From assembly GCA_958296055.1 (NCBI GenBank), contig CATQHS010000001.1, positions 3,010,277 through 3,074,276 of the forward strand: 64,000 bases of DNA, read 5' to 3'. The position numbers and the translations under genes were made by a program. Shown piece after piece: positions 9,416 to 17,297 of the stretch (position 1 is its first letter; each line of letters opens with the position of its first letter). The notes below the pieces were generated by a model that saw only the letters and a program-made list of their open reading frames with translations, was not told the origin of the DNA and made no database searches. The stretch is from an uncultured Acidimicrobiales bacterium. GTDB taxonomy: Bacteria > Actinomycetota > Acidimicrobiia > Acidimicrobiales > Aldehydirespiratoraceae.

Positions 9416-9967
9416 ATGTCGCACGCTAATGCACGTTTGACTCACGCGGGGCGGCTGCTGCTGGTCCAGCGGGTGGCCGCGGGGGAGCCCCAGGCCGAAG
9501 TGGCCCGCCAGATGAAGCTGTCGCGGGGCACGGTCGCGAAGTGGTGGCGGCGCTGGCTCGAGTGCGGCGATTGCGGGCTGGCGGACCGCAGCTCGCGGCC
9601 GCGCCGGTCTCCTCGGCGCACCGACGCTAAGACCGAGGAGCGGATCTGCCGGCTGCGGCGCAGCACGAAGCGGGGCCCGGTGTACTTGTCGGCGCGCACG
9701 GGGGTGGCGGCATCGACGGTGTGGCGGGTCCTTCGCCGCCACGGGCTGAACCGGCTGGACCGCATCGATCGCCCGACCGGGCGGGTCATCCGCCGCTATG
9801 AGAGATCGGCGCCGGGGGAGCTGGTGCACCTAGACATCAAGAAAGTCGCGAAAATCCCCCCGAGCGGGGGCTGGAGAGCGCAGGCCGCTAAAGCCCCCAG
9901 GCCCGTCCTCTACAACCGAGCTTCCGATCCGAAACCGGCAACATCGCCACTGGGTCACTCCGGTTGA
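9416..9967 (+). pseudogene. Truncated IS481-family transposase
   Basis: The first 150 or so residues match the start of IS481-family transposases: an N-terminal helix-turn-helix (HARLT-type start, then RLLLVQRVAAGEPQAEVARQ and SRGTVAKWWRRW), the linker with SSRPRRSP, and the beginning of the DDE domain (PGELVHLDIKKVAKIP). The first catalytic Asp of the DDE triad is visible in HLD. After GGWR the homology stops and about 40 unrelated residues run to the stop codon. Two thirds of the transposase, including the remaining catalytic acids, is missing. A strong AGGAGG lies 6 bases before the ATG. The remnant sits inside the defence locus and marks a past insertion and deletion between methylase and helicase genes. 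It cannot transpose by itself. Confidence 0.85.
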
Positions 9968-10010
9968 GTTGTCCCCTTGCTCCCATAACCGTCAGGTTAG
10001 AGTCCAAGCG

Positions 10011-11312
10011 TCAATCCCAATTGAGACTTTGTTCACCGGCGGTTGAGTTCTTCCACTCGGAACCCTCGTGGGGTAAGCCACTAGGAGGATCAGGCCCATC
10101 ATAGTACCAAAGTGAAGGAGGAGGCCCGTCTGCGCCGATGGCAAATACCCATCCAGTGATTGTACGACGCCATATGAACCATGCATCGGCTTTGTCAGAT
10201 AATACTTCGTGGAAATTGTCGTTTGGAAACGGCTCGGTTGGTGGTCCAACTGTTATTAATCCAGCGACATAGTGTTCATTGTGTCTCCACCACCCTATAT
10301 GACATGTATGCAACCAGTCTAATATTTTGCAGGTCTTGCTGAACTCACGACGATCAAGTTGTCGTCCTTGTTCGTCGACGCCGGCTACACCTGTGTATCG
10401 TTCTAATCGCTCAGCTAATTCCCGTTGATTCACTTCTTCACGGCGAGCTTTCTCAAGTTCAGATCGGATATTTCTTCGCACTTCGTTAGGTTGATCCGAC
10501 GAAAGAATGCGATGCAGCATAATTGGCCTCGGTATAAAGCGTAATGATGTAAGATGAAGGCCAGATTCCTGTATCACTGTCAGTAACAAGGACAGTCGCT
10601 TTCTAAGACGCCGAATATATGGCCCAGTAGATGTCAGATTCTTGATCCTTTTGTACAGTAGTTCCCATCTGGAATATATGGTCAAACAATATAAGATGGG
10701 ACAGAACATTATGGTCAAATAGATAGGCAAAATAGTGCCTCTAGCCAACTCTGTGCCCGGTATACTTACTCGGCCACTAGCCCAACTCCAGATATTGAAG
10801 ATTATCAGAAGGACTCCTATGATCAGAGCAATATACTTTGCGCAGCTTCCCATAGGGCGGATGTTCGATTTTTTATTGTCAGAAAGAGTTATTATTACTA
10901 CAAGGATGAAACTAATTGGTACTAGCAAGAGTTCAAAGAGTAGGGGCATTTCTGCCAACGCAATTAGTATTTCAACAACAACTGTCACAGATAAAAGATT
11001 CCGTAATCTACGAGTAAAGAATCTCATATCACTCGTAGAAGTTGCTGCATCATAAAATAGTACAGGTCCAGATGCCAGACTCCACCATACGGTTACAATC
11101 ATCAGATCAACGCCCCAAAGCCTGATTCGGGAAGCAAAATATATTATTATAATAAACCAGCCAAAGGCAATCCAAGTTGAGAGTTTCCGTAGTATTACGG
11201 TAAATGCTTTTAGTATACCACAGATAGATACTCGGGTTTTAGGAGCAAGAAGCAGTAATGATACTACTATGGATAACCAAATTAATTGAGCAAGGACTCG
11301 ATTGTCAGTCAT
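10011..11312 (-). CDS. Multi-pass membrane protein with soluble C-terminus, unknown function
   Basis: A protein of 433 residues not recognised as a known family. About six hydrophobic segments lie in the first half (roughly 6-21, 44-61, 69-86, 107-140, 157-173 and 190-208). A charged, probably cytoplasmic half follows (220-433) with a coiled-coil-like stretch near 280-310 and a Trp-rich end. The gene is much AT-richer than its surroundings and uses codons ending in A/T, so it was probably acquired horizontally. It has the same orientation as the methylases and ATPase and sits between helicase and methylases. Membrane proteins are common as abortive effectors in defence islands; an effector role is inference only. 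It could equally be independent cargo that came with the IS481 element. Confidence 0.7.
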   Translation of the reverse strand: MTDNRVLAQLIWLSIVVSLLLLAPKTRVSICGILKAFTVILRKLSTWIAFGWFIIIIYFASRIRLWGVDLMIVTVWWSLASGPVLFYDAATSTSDMRFFTRRLRNLLSVTVVVEILIALAEMPLLFELLLVPISFILVVIITLSDNKKSNIRPMGSCAKYIALIIGVLLIIFNIWSWASGRVSIPGTELARGTILPIYLTIMFCPILYCLTIYSRWELLYKRIKNLTSTGPYIRRLRKRLSLLLTVIQESGLHLTSLRFIPRPIMLHRILSSDQPNEVRRNIRSELEKARREEVNQRELAERLERYTGVAGVDEQGRQLDRREFSKTCKILDWLHTCHIGWWRHNEHYVAGLITVGPPTEPFPNDNFHEVLSDKADAWFIWRRTITGWVFAIGADGPPPSLWYYDGPDPPSGLPHEGSEWKNSTAGEQSLNWD

Positions 11313-11641
11313 TATCCAACCATAGAATCATTTTAATCTAACAGCAAGGGTTTGCACCCCTGCTCCTGTCGCTCGTCGCCAGATCCGGCGGACCAATAGT
11401 AGCCGTCGGTGCTGTGATCGATGACGTGCGGAATCTGTCTCAGCTTCTAGCCAAGTCGGAGAGACCGGGCTGCGACCCGTTGGGCATTCGATGCGCAACC
11501 CGTTTGCCCGGGGGCGTAGGGGCGACCGTTGACCGCTGGCCGCTGTCCATTGCGGCGGCTTGGAGTACCCGTAATCGGAGCCCCCCGGTGGCTGTCACAC
11601 CCCCTTCGTACTTTGGGCCGTGACTCGCAGGAGGTTGACCG
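11313..11641. other. Intergenic stretch before the SLH protein gene
   Basis: About 330 bases between divergently transcribed genes. The first 40 are AT-rich, like the membrane-protein gene; the rest is GC-rich. I see no gene, repeat array or RNA structure that I can defend. The end carries a good ribosome-binding site (CAGGAGG) about 8 bases before the ATG at 11642. Confidence 0.5.
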
Positions 11642-12316
11642 ATGAACAAAATCCGCACGCTCGCCGCTGGGCTCGTGGCGGTAGCGGCCGTCTTCGCCGT
11701 CGGGGCTGCGGCGACCGCGGCCGTCGTTGTATTTTCGGACACGAGCGGCCACGAACACGAGGCTGAGATCAGGCTCGCTCACTCGAAGGGCCTGTTCGCT
11801 GGCTATGAGGACGGCACTTTCCGGCCTGATCGGACGCTCACCAACAAGCAGTCAGAGGTCGTGCTTCGCCGACTGCTCGACAACTACACCAACGATGACG
11901 GCAACTCCACCCTCACCAGGGCGGAGGCCGCGGTGGTGCTGACCCGCGGCGTCTGCGGGCTCGACGGCGATTGCGGCAGCCCGCCGCCGCCTCCCACTTC
12001 GGCGCCTGAGACCCCGCAAGGGCGCCCGCCGGTCCCTCAGGACACGGGGGTGTGGGAAAGGTTCGAGACTAAGTACGAATGGGATGACACCCCGATAGTC
12101 GGGTACACGCTGGCCAGCACCTCCGGCCCGTATTCTTGGGATGTTGCCTATGTGATGCTCAGGTGTTTCGGAGACGACCCCGACATAAGCCTCACCACCA
12201 CTGAACTCATCTTCGCTGACGGTCAGATCCCGGTCAGGTACCGTGCCGGTTCCGCCACCGCTGTATCCGCCACTTGGGACGTCTGGGAAACCGACGCGCT
12301 CAGCGGCTGGATGTGA
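11642..12316 (+). CDS. Exported SLH-domain protein
   Basis: A protein of 224 residues. It opens with a positively charged tip and a hydrophobic stretch (about 5-30), a signal peptide or anchor. S-layer-homology-type repeats follow (AHSKGLFAGYEDGTF, then LTRAEAAVVLTRGVCG near 85-105). A Pro-rich linker (PPPPPTSAPETP) leads to a beta-rich C-terminal part without recognisable motif. SLH domains attach proteins to the cell wall, so this is predicted to be a surface protein. It begins after a clean CAGGAGG site. It points away from the membrane-protein gene and towards the AbiEii-like pair, but shares no obvious function with the defence genes and is probably passenger cargo. Confidence 0.7.
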   Translation: MNKIRTLAAGLVAVAAVFAVGAAATAAVVVFSDTSGHEHEAEIRLAHSKGLFAGYEDGTFRPDRTLTNKQSEVVLRRLLDNYTNDDGNSTLTRAEAAVVLTRGVCGLDGDCGSPPPPPTSAPETPQGRPPVPQDTGVWERFETKYEWDDTPIVGYTLASTSGPYSWDVAYVMLRCFGDDPDISLTTTELIFADGQIPVRYRAGSATAVSATWDVWETDALSGWM

Positions 12317-12373
12317 GCCTGCCAGCGGGGGGCCGACGCCGTGAAGTCGTTCGCTGGCTCTAGAGTTGGGACC

Positions 12374-12688
12374 ATGGACCGCAGGCCGCTGCTGCTCAGG
12401 CCGGTGTCGATACCCGACGACATGGAAGACCGGTCGTTGCCCAAGGCCAGCGGCAAGGTGAGACTGCCGCACCATATCGCCTGGAGCTTCCCCTTCGAGC
12501 ACGACTTGGACGATCCCAAGCAGCTACGCCACGCCTATCAGCGGATCATGACCGAGGGCCTCGACGACGATGTGCTCTACTACATCGACTTGGACATCCT
12601 CCTCGGCCTCTGGGACGAGCTGTGGCTGTCACCCCATGTGCGCGAGGCCTGGAGCGACTGGTTGCGCAGCCGGGGCCTGATCCCCTAG
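12374..12688 (+). CDS. Small protein preceding the AbiEii-like gene, possible antitoxin
   Basis: A protein of 104 residues from the ATG at 12374; an upstream GTG at 12341 would add 11 unconvincing residues. It is acidic and helix-rich with no named domain; conserved-looking features are HHIAWSFPF and the C-terminal WSDWLRSRG. The stop codon is 4 bases before the TTG start of the nucleotidyltransferase-like gene, so the two are co-translated. In AbiE-type systems a small antitoxin gene precedes the AbiEii nucleotidyltransferase toxin; this order and spacing fit, but the protein is not a recognisable AbiEi transcription factor. The antitoxin role is therefore a guess from context. Confidence 0.55.
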   Translation: MDRRPLLLRPVSIPDDMEDRSLPKASGKVRLPHHIAWSFPFEHDLDDPKQLRHAYQRIMTEGLDDDVLYYIDLDILLGLWDELWLSPHVREAWSDWLRSRGLIP

Positions 12689-12692
12689 CAGC

Positions 12693-13328
12693 TTGGCACT
12701 CACCGGTCTGCAGCGCCGAGTGCGCAGCATCGTGGCGAGGCTCCCGGAGACGGGCACCACGGTGGCCCTCGCCGGCGGCGCGGCGCTCATCGTCACCGGG
12801 ATCGTCCAACGGCCCACCGAAGACCTCGACTTCTTCGCTCCCCACCCCCAGCCGATAGTCCCAGTGCTGGATGCCTTAGAGGCTGAACTGCTGGCTGAAG
12901 GGCTCCGGGTCACCCGCCTTCACTCGACCGAGACCTTCGCCAGGCTTCAGATCGAATCCGATTCCGAGACGACTCGCATCGACCTCGCCACCGACTACCG
13001 GCTCATGCCGGCGATGCAGACCGCGGAAGGTGCCGTGTTGGCTGAGCGCGAACTCGCCGCCGATAAAACGCTGGCTCTCTTCGGTCGCGCCGAACCTCGC
13101 GACTATCTCGACTTTCAATCGCTCGCCGCCCGTTTCAGCCTCGACGACCTCTGCGATCTGGCCGCCTCCAAAGACGCCGGATTCCATCGCAAATACCTTG
13201 CTGAGGCCCTTGAGTCCATAGATAAGTTCAACCGCGTCGTCTTTGACATCGACGACGACGCCTACCGTGATCTTTGCGACTTCGCTCACGCCGCCGCCCG
13301 CGAACTCATCGACCATGGACATGAATAA
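12693..13328 (+). CDS. AbiEii/AbiGii-like nucleotidyltransferase
   Basis: A protein of 211 residues. The N-terminal part has the motif of AbiEii-type and DUF6036-like nucleotidyltransferases (ALAGGAALIVTGIVQRP, then EDLDFF near 50), giving the GG and DxD elements of the nucleotidyltransferase fold. A later strand with RIDLATDY could supply the third acidic residue. Such proteins act as toxins in type IV systems by nucleotidylating tRNA or other targets. The gene starts at TTG and follows the upstream small gene after 4 bases. The pair runs opposite to the surrounding helicase/methylase genes, so it forms an independent cassette. A simple housekeeping nucleotidyltransferase is less likely given the island context. 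Confidence 0.7.
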   Translation: MALTGLQRRVRSIVARLPETGTTVALAGGAALIVTGIVQRPTEDLDFFAPHPQPIVPVLDALEAELLAEGLRVTRLHSTETFARLQIESDSETTRIDLATDYRLMPAMQTAEGAVLAERELAADKTLALFGRAEPRDYLDFQSLAARFSLDDLCDLAASKDAGFHRKYLAEALESIDKFNRVVFDIDDDAYRDLCDFAHAAARELIDHGHE

Positions 13329-13329
13329 G

Positions 13330-13617
13330 TTATCTTCGCCGTTTGCGGGTTGAGCCGGATCTTTCTAGTTTGATAACGGATTCTTCTAATTTGACAACAC
13401 GAGCGAGCAGGCTGCTTATGTCTATATGCATTTGTAACAGTCGTTCCTGAACCTTTGTTATCTGAATATCGTTGGCATAGGTTTCTTTACGCAGATTATC
13501 GATTTTGCTATTGGTCCCTTTGTTCAATAGAATCATTGTGAGGATGATTCCTACCGTAGTCAAGCATACAGTGATTAATATAGGCAGAGAAGGCCCCACG
13601 AACTCCATTTTGTCCAA
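13330..13617 (-). CDS. Small membrane-anchored coiled-coil protein
   Basis: A protein of 95 residues with one hydrophobic segment near the N-terminus (about 10-30) and then a long heptad-rich helix (about 35-85), ending in a basic tail (RKRRR). The gene is AT-richer than its neighbours. It starts about 20 bases after the helicase stop codon in the same direction and ends 2 bases from the convergent AbiEii-like stop codon. Its position suggests co-transcription with the helicase. A single-span anchor with a coiled coil could tether or sense a complex at the membrane, but no family is recognised and it could be a chance survivor of a larger cargo gene. Confidence 0.55.
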   Translation of the reverse strand: MDKMEFVGPSLPILITVCLTTVGIILTMILLNKGTNSKIDNLRKETYANDIQITKVQERLLQMHIDISSLLARVVKLEESVIKLERSGSTRKRRR

Positions 13618-13638
13618 GATAGCATAGTCGCTCGCTGG

Positions 13639-16600
13639 TCAGCGGGGCTTGGTGGCCAGGTTCCAGTACTTGGCCCAGTCGAGGCGGCGGTCGTGCTCGC
13701 CGATGCCGGGCTCGGGGGCGCGGCCGGTGAAGGGGTCGTGCAGGTAGCGCACCGTCGCTGCGTCGTCGTCGCCGATCTCCACTAGGGCCAGCACGTGGCG
13801 GTCGGCGTTGTTGAGCCCGTAGAGGATCTCCGACGCGGTCACCGTGAAGTCGTCGGCCCCGGCCATCCGGCCCTTCACCTCGATGAACATCAGCCGGCCG
13901 TCGGCGGTGCGGGTCTCGAGGTCGTAGCCCTTGTTGTTGCGGGCCAGCTCGGTGGGCGACCGGCCCAGGGCCCGCTCGGCCGCCATCACCGCGGCCACGG
14001 CCAGCCTCTCGGTGCGGACCGTGTCGGCGGCCCGGCTCGGCGGCGCCGCCGCACCCGTGAGCTCGGCCACCAGCCCGGCCGGGACCACCAGCGCTCCGCC
14101 CACCACCCGGGGCTGGCGGGCGGACAGCTTGCGCTGCCGGGCCAGCTCGGACCGCCGCCGCTCCAGCCGCTGCTGGGCCTCTTCGGCCCGCCGGGCCGCC
14201 CGGGCCGAGTTGAGCCGGGCGTTGCCGCGGCCCGCCAGCTCCTCTCCCTTCAGCTTGAGGGTTTGAGCATCCCAGTAGCTGGTCTCCTCGGTGAGGCGCT
14301 GCTCCACCGCGGCCAGAGTGCGGTCCACCAGGTCGTGGACCCGGGCCTGCACCTCGGCCAGGTGCCCGGGCACGTTGTGCTCGCTGGCGTGGCGGACCGC
14401 CGTCTCCTCCAGGCTGGTGCGTATCCACTCGGCCGAGGCCGCCGCCCCCAGCGCGGCCAGCTCATCGGGGTCGGGGATCTTGTAGTCCACGTAGGGGTGG
14501 TGGCCGGCGTCGGACACCTCGCCGCCCTCGGCGATCTCCACGTACTCGAAGCGCTTCGACACCACCCGGCGCGCCCCGCTGGGCGCGGTGGTGCCGTCGA
14601 CGATCTCGTGCTCCATGAGCACCAGCACCCGGGGCGCGGCGCCCCAGTCCTCGGGGTCGATGAGGACGGCGCCCTGCTGGAGGAGCGAGCCGTGGCGGCG
14701 CAGGAAGGTGCCGATGACGGCCTCCAGCAGCGGATGGCCGGGACCGACCAGATCGGCGGCGGGCCGGCCGGGCACGTTGATCAGCTCCCGCTCGAAGCAG
14801 ATCCGCTCGTAGCCGACCAGCAGCCGGCCTCGGGCCGAGGAGGCGTCCCAGTCCCGCAGCGCCGCGGGCACGTGGCCGACCTGGTAGCGCTTGGCCTCCC
14901 GGCGGGCCACCCGGCCGCCGAGGCGGCCGAAGGCGTCGAGGAAGAAGCGCCGCACGAAGCTGGGCTGCACCTTGCGGGCCCGGGCCCGCTCCATCTGGTC
15001 CCTTATCTCCTGGACCGAGGCCGGGGCCAGCACGTCCGACAGCAGGGACTGGGCGTCGATCAGCTCCTTCATGCGGTCGCCGACCGTGAGGTCGATCACC
15101 GCGCTCATGCGCAACTGGTGCATCTCGGGGTTCTCGGCGGTGATGGCGTCGATCAGCAGGTCGCGCAGCGACCGGTCCGAGAAAGCCTCGCCCAGCACGT
15201 CGAAGACCTTGCCGCCCAGGGCCTGCCGCTGCTCCTCCAGCTTCTCCAGCAGCCGCTCGAACACCCGGCCCTCCCGGGTCTCCTCGGCCACCAGGTTCCA
15301 CAGCCGGCACACCTCGGTCTGGCCGATGCGGTGGATGCGCCCGAACCGCTGCTCGATCCGGTTGGGGTTCCACGGCAGGTCGTAGTTCACCATCAGATGG
15401 GCCCGCTGGAGGTTGAGGCCCTCGCCGGCCGCGTCGGTGGCCACCAGCACGGTCACCTCCGCGTCCTGCATGAACCGGTCCTGGACCCGGCGGCGGTCTT
15501 CCCGGCGGACGCCGCCGTGGATGGACACCACCGCGCCCGCCCGGCCCAGCAGCCGCCCCAGCCTGCCCACCAGGTACTCGAGCGTGTCCCGGTGCTCGGT
15601 GAACACGATCAGCTTCTGGAGGCGGCCGTGCTCGTCGAGCATCTCGGGCGTGTCCTGCAGGAGGCGGGCCAGCTCCTCCCACTTGCGGTCCACCCCCGAG
15701 TTGCGGACGCTGCGGGCCAGGGTTTCGAGCTGGCCGAGTTCGGCGATCTCGGTTTGGAGTTCGGCGACGGTGCGGGCCGCGGTGGCCTCGTCAGCCACTT
15801 CTTCCTCCAGCTCCTCGGCCTCGCTGCCGAGCAGCTCGTCGGGGTCGAAGTCCTCGAAGTCCGACAGCCGGTAGCCGCTCGGGGCCCGGGCCAGGTCGAA
15901 GGCGGCGGGCCGGAGGCGCTCGGCCTCTTCGAGCCTCTCGGCCAGCCGGGCCCGGCGCCGCTCCAGCGACCGCAGGATGGCCAGCGGCGACGACGCCAGG
16001 CGGCGCTGCAGGATGGTGAGGGCGAAGCCCACCACCGCCGAGCGCCGCCCGTCGCCCTCGGCCCTCAGCCGCTCGGCTCGGTTCATGCCCTCGCGCACAT
16101 AGGCGGTGACCCGCTCGTACAGGTCGGCCTCGGCTTCGCTGAGGGGGTACTTGGCGGTAGTGGCCGTCCGCTCGGGGAACAGGCGGGTGCCGTCGAAGCG
16201 CAGCAGGTCCTCCTTGACCATCCGGCGCATCAGGTCTTTGGGCCGCTCGCCGCGATGGGTGCCCTTGCGGTATTTGCCGGCGAAGCGGTCGCCGTCGAGC
16301 AGGGCCATGAACAACTGGAAGTCCTCGGGCTTGCCGTTGTGAGGGGTGGCGGTCATCAACAGAAAGTGGCGGGCCACTTCTTCGAGGCGGCGGCCGAGCC
16401 GGTAGCGCTTTGTCTCCTTCACTTCGGTGCCGTAGTGGGTGGCCGACATCTTGTGGGCCTCGTCCACCACCACCAGATCCCACTCGGTGCGGCTAAGCCG
16501 GGCCGAGAGGTCGTCGTCTCGGGCCAGCATGTCGAGCCGGGCGATCAGCCGGGGCCGCTCGGCCAGCGGGTTCCCGGTGCGGGACGCCTCCACCATGTCC

Positions 16601-17154
16601 CGGGTGAGCAGATCGAACTCGAGGCCGAACTTCTCGCCCAGCTCGTCCTGCCATTGCTCCACTAGGCCGCCGGGGGCCACCACCAGGCACCGGTCGAGGT
16701 CGCCCCGCACCTGCAGCTCCTTGACGAGCAGGCCCGCCATGATGGTCTTGCCCGCGCCGGGGTCGTCGGCCAGCAGGAACCGCAGCGGCCGGCGGGGCAG
16801 CATCTCGGTGTAGACGGCCTCGATCTGGTGGGGGAGGGGGTCGATGTCGCTGGTCTCGGCGGCCAGGTAGGGGTCGAACAGGTAGGCCAGCCGGATGCGC
16901 ATGGCCTCGGCGGCCAGCACGAACAGGGCCGGGTCGGCGTCGAGCGACCAGGCCCGCCCGCCCTCGGCGATCTCCAGCCCGTCCTCGCCGGACCGGTAGA
17001 GGAGTTCCCGGTCCACGTTCCCGCTCTCGTCCTCGTAGGTGAGGTTGACCGCCCCCGACCCGACCCACTCAGCGTCGATCACCGTCACCAGCCCCGACGG
17101 CGCGACCCCCCGCACCCTCGCCCCCTTCGCAAGCTCCTCCAGCCTCGCCGCCAT
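13639..17154 (-). CDS. SNF2-type helicase with DUF3883-like C-terminus (Hma-type defence component)
   Basis: A protein of 1171 residues. Helicase motif I lies near 130 (DDPGAGKTIMAG), motif II DEAH near 230, motif III MTATPHNG near 270, and motifs V/VI near 570-615 (ATDAAGEGLNLQ, QRFGRIHRIGQ). These define an SF2/SNF2-like ATPase that moves along DNA. A long charged coiled-coil region separates the two lobes (about 360-470). The C-terminus (about 1070-1165) matches DUF3883, a nuclease-fold-like domain (NKGYDLETRTADGRLMFIEV, then KGR). Helicases with this tail occur with DUF1156 methylases and DUF499 ATPases in anti-phage loci. Here all three are on the same strand but are separated by about 4.6 kb of unrelated cargo. 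Confidence 0.88.
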   Translation of the reverse strand: MAARLEELAKGARVRGVAPSGLVTVIDAEWVGSGAVNLTYEDESGNVDRELLYRSGEDGLEIAEGGRAWSLDADPALFVLAAEAMRIRLAYLFDPYLAAETSDIDPLPHQIEAVYTEMLPRRPLRFLLADDPGAGKTIMAGLLVKELQVRGDLDRCLVVAPGGLVEQWQDELGEKFGLEFDLLTRDMVEASRTGNPLAERPRLIARLDMLARDDDLSARLSRTEWDLVVVDEAHKMSATHYGTEVKETKRYRLGRRLEEVARHFLLMTATPHNGKPEDFQLFMALLDGDRFAGKYRKGTHRGERPKDLMRRMVKEDLLRFDGTRLFPERTATTAKYPLSEAEADLYERVTAYVREGMNRAERLRAEGDGRRSAVVGFALTILQRRLASSPLAILRSLERRRARLAERLEEAERLRPAAFDLARAPSGYRLSDFEDFDPDELLGSEAEELEEEVADEATAARTVAELQTEIAELGQLETLARSVRNSGVDRKWEELARLLQDTPEMLDEHGRLQKLIVFTEHRDTLEYLVGRLGRLLGRAGAVVSIHGGVRREDRRRVQDRFMQDAEVTVLVATDAAGEGLNLQRAHLMVNYDLPWNPNRIEQRFGRIHRIGQTEVCRLWNLVAEETREGRVFERLLEKLEEQRQALGGKVFDVLGEAFSDRSLRDLLIDAITAENPEMHQLRMSAVIDLTVGDRMKELIDAQSLLSDVLAPASVQEIRDQMERARARKVQPSFVRRFFLDAFGRLGGRVARREAKRYQVGHVPAALRDWDASSARGRLLVGYERICFERELINVPGRPAADLVGPGHPLLEAVIGTFLRRHGSLLQQGAVLIDPEDWGAAPRVLVLMEHEIVDGTTAPSGARRVVSKRFEYVEIAEGGEVSDAGHHPYVDYKIPDPDELAALGAAASAEWIRTSLEETAVRHASEHNVPGHLAEVQARVHDLVDRTLAAVEQRLTEETSYWDAQTLKLKGEELAGRGNARLNSARAARRAEEAQQRLERRRSELARQRKLSARQPRVVGGALVVPAGLVAELTGAAAPPSRAADTVRTERLAVAAVMAAERALGRSPTELARNNKGYDLETRTADGRLMFIEVKGRMAGADDFTVTASEILYGLNNADRHVLALVEIGDDDAATVRYLHDPFTGRAPEPGIGEHDRRLDWAKYWNLATKPR

Positions 17155-17238
17155 CAGCGCTCAGGACCTTCGCGGCAGGTTCGTCACCGCCTCAGCTTGC
17201 CAGAAATCCCTGCTCCGAAGCCGGATTCTTCTGGGCTG

Positions 17239-17268
17239 TTGCGTTGTGTCCTCTCATGTCATTATGCT
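17239..17268 (+). promoter_or_regulatory. Candidate sigma-70-type promoter for the GHKL-nuclease gene
   Basis: TTGCGT (17239-17244) and TATGCT (17263-17268) are separated by 18 bases. They would place the transcription start about 22 bases before the ATG at 17298. The region is the divergent gap between the helicase and GHKL genes. No good ribosome-binding site precedes this ATG. The match is visual only. Confidence 0.35.
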
Positions 17269-17297
17269 TCGGCCGTGCTCTTCAAGCCCGCTCAGCC

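Noticed and set aside
9370-9967. Intact insertion sequence
   Set aside because: The transposase ends after the first part of the DDE domain and no convincing right terminal repeat or target duplication was found.
13795-16665. Very long plus-strand open frame (956 codons) opposite the helicase gene
   Set aside because: It lies wholly antisense to a helicase with all motifs. Composition is Gly/Val/Leu/His-biased without domains, as expected from GC3 bias on the opposite strand.
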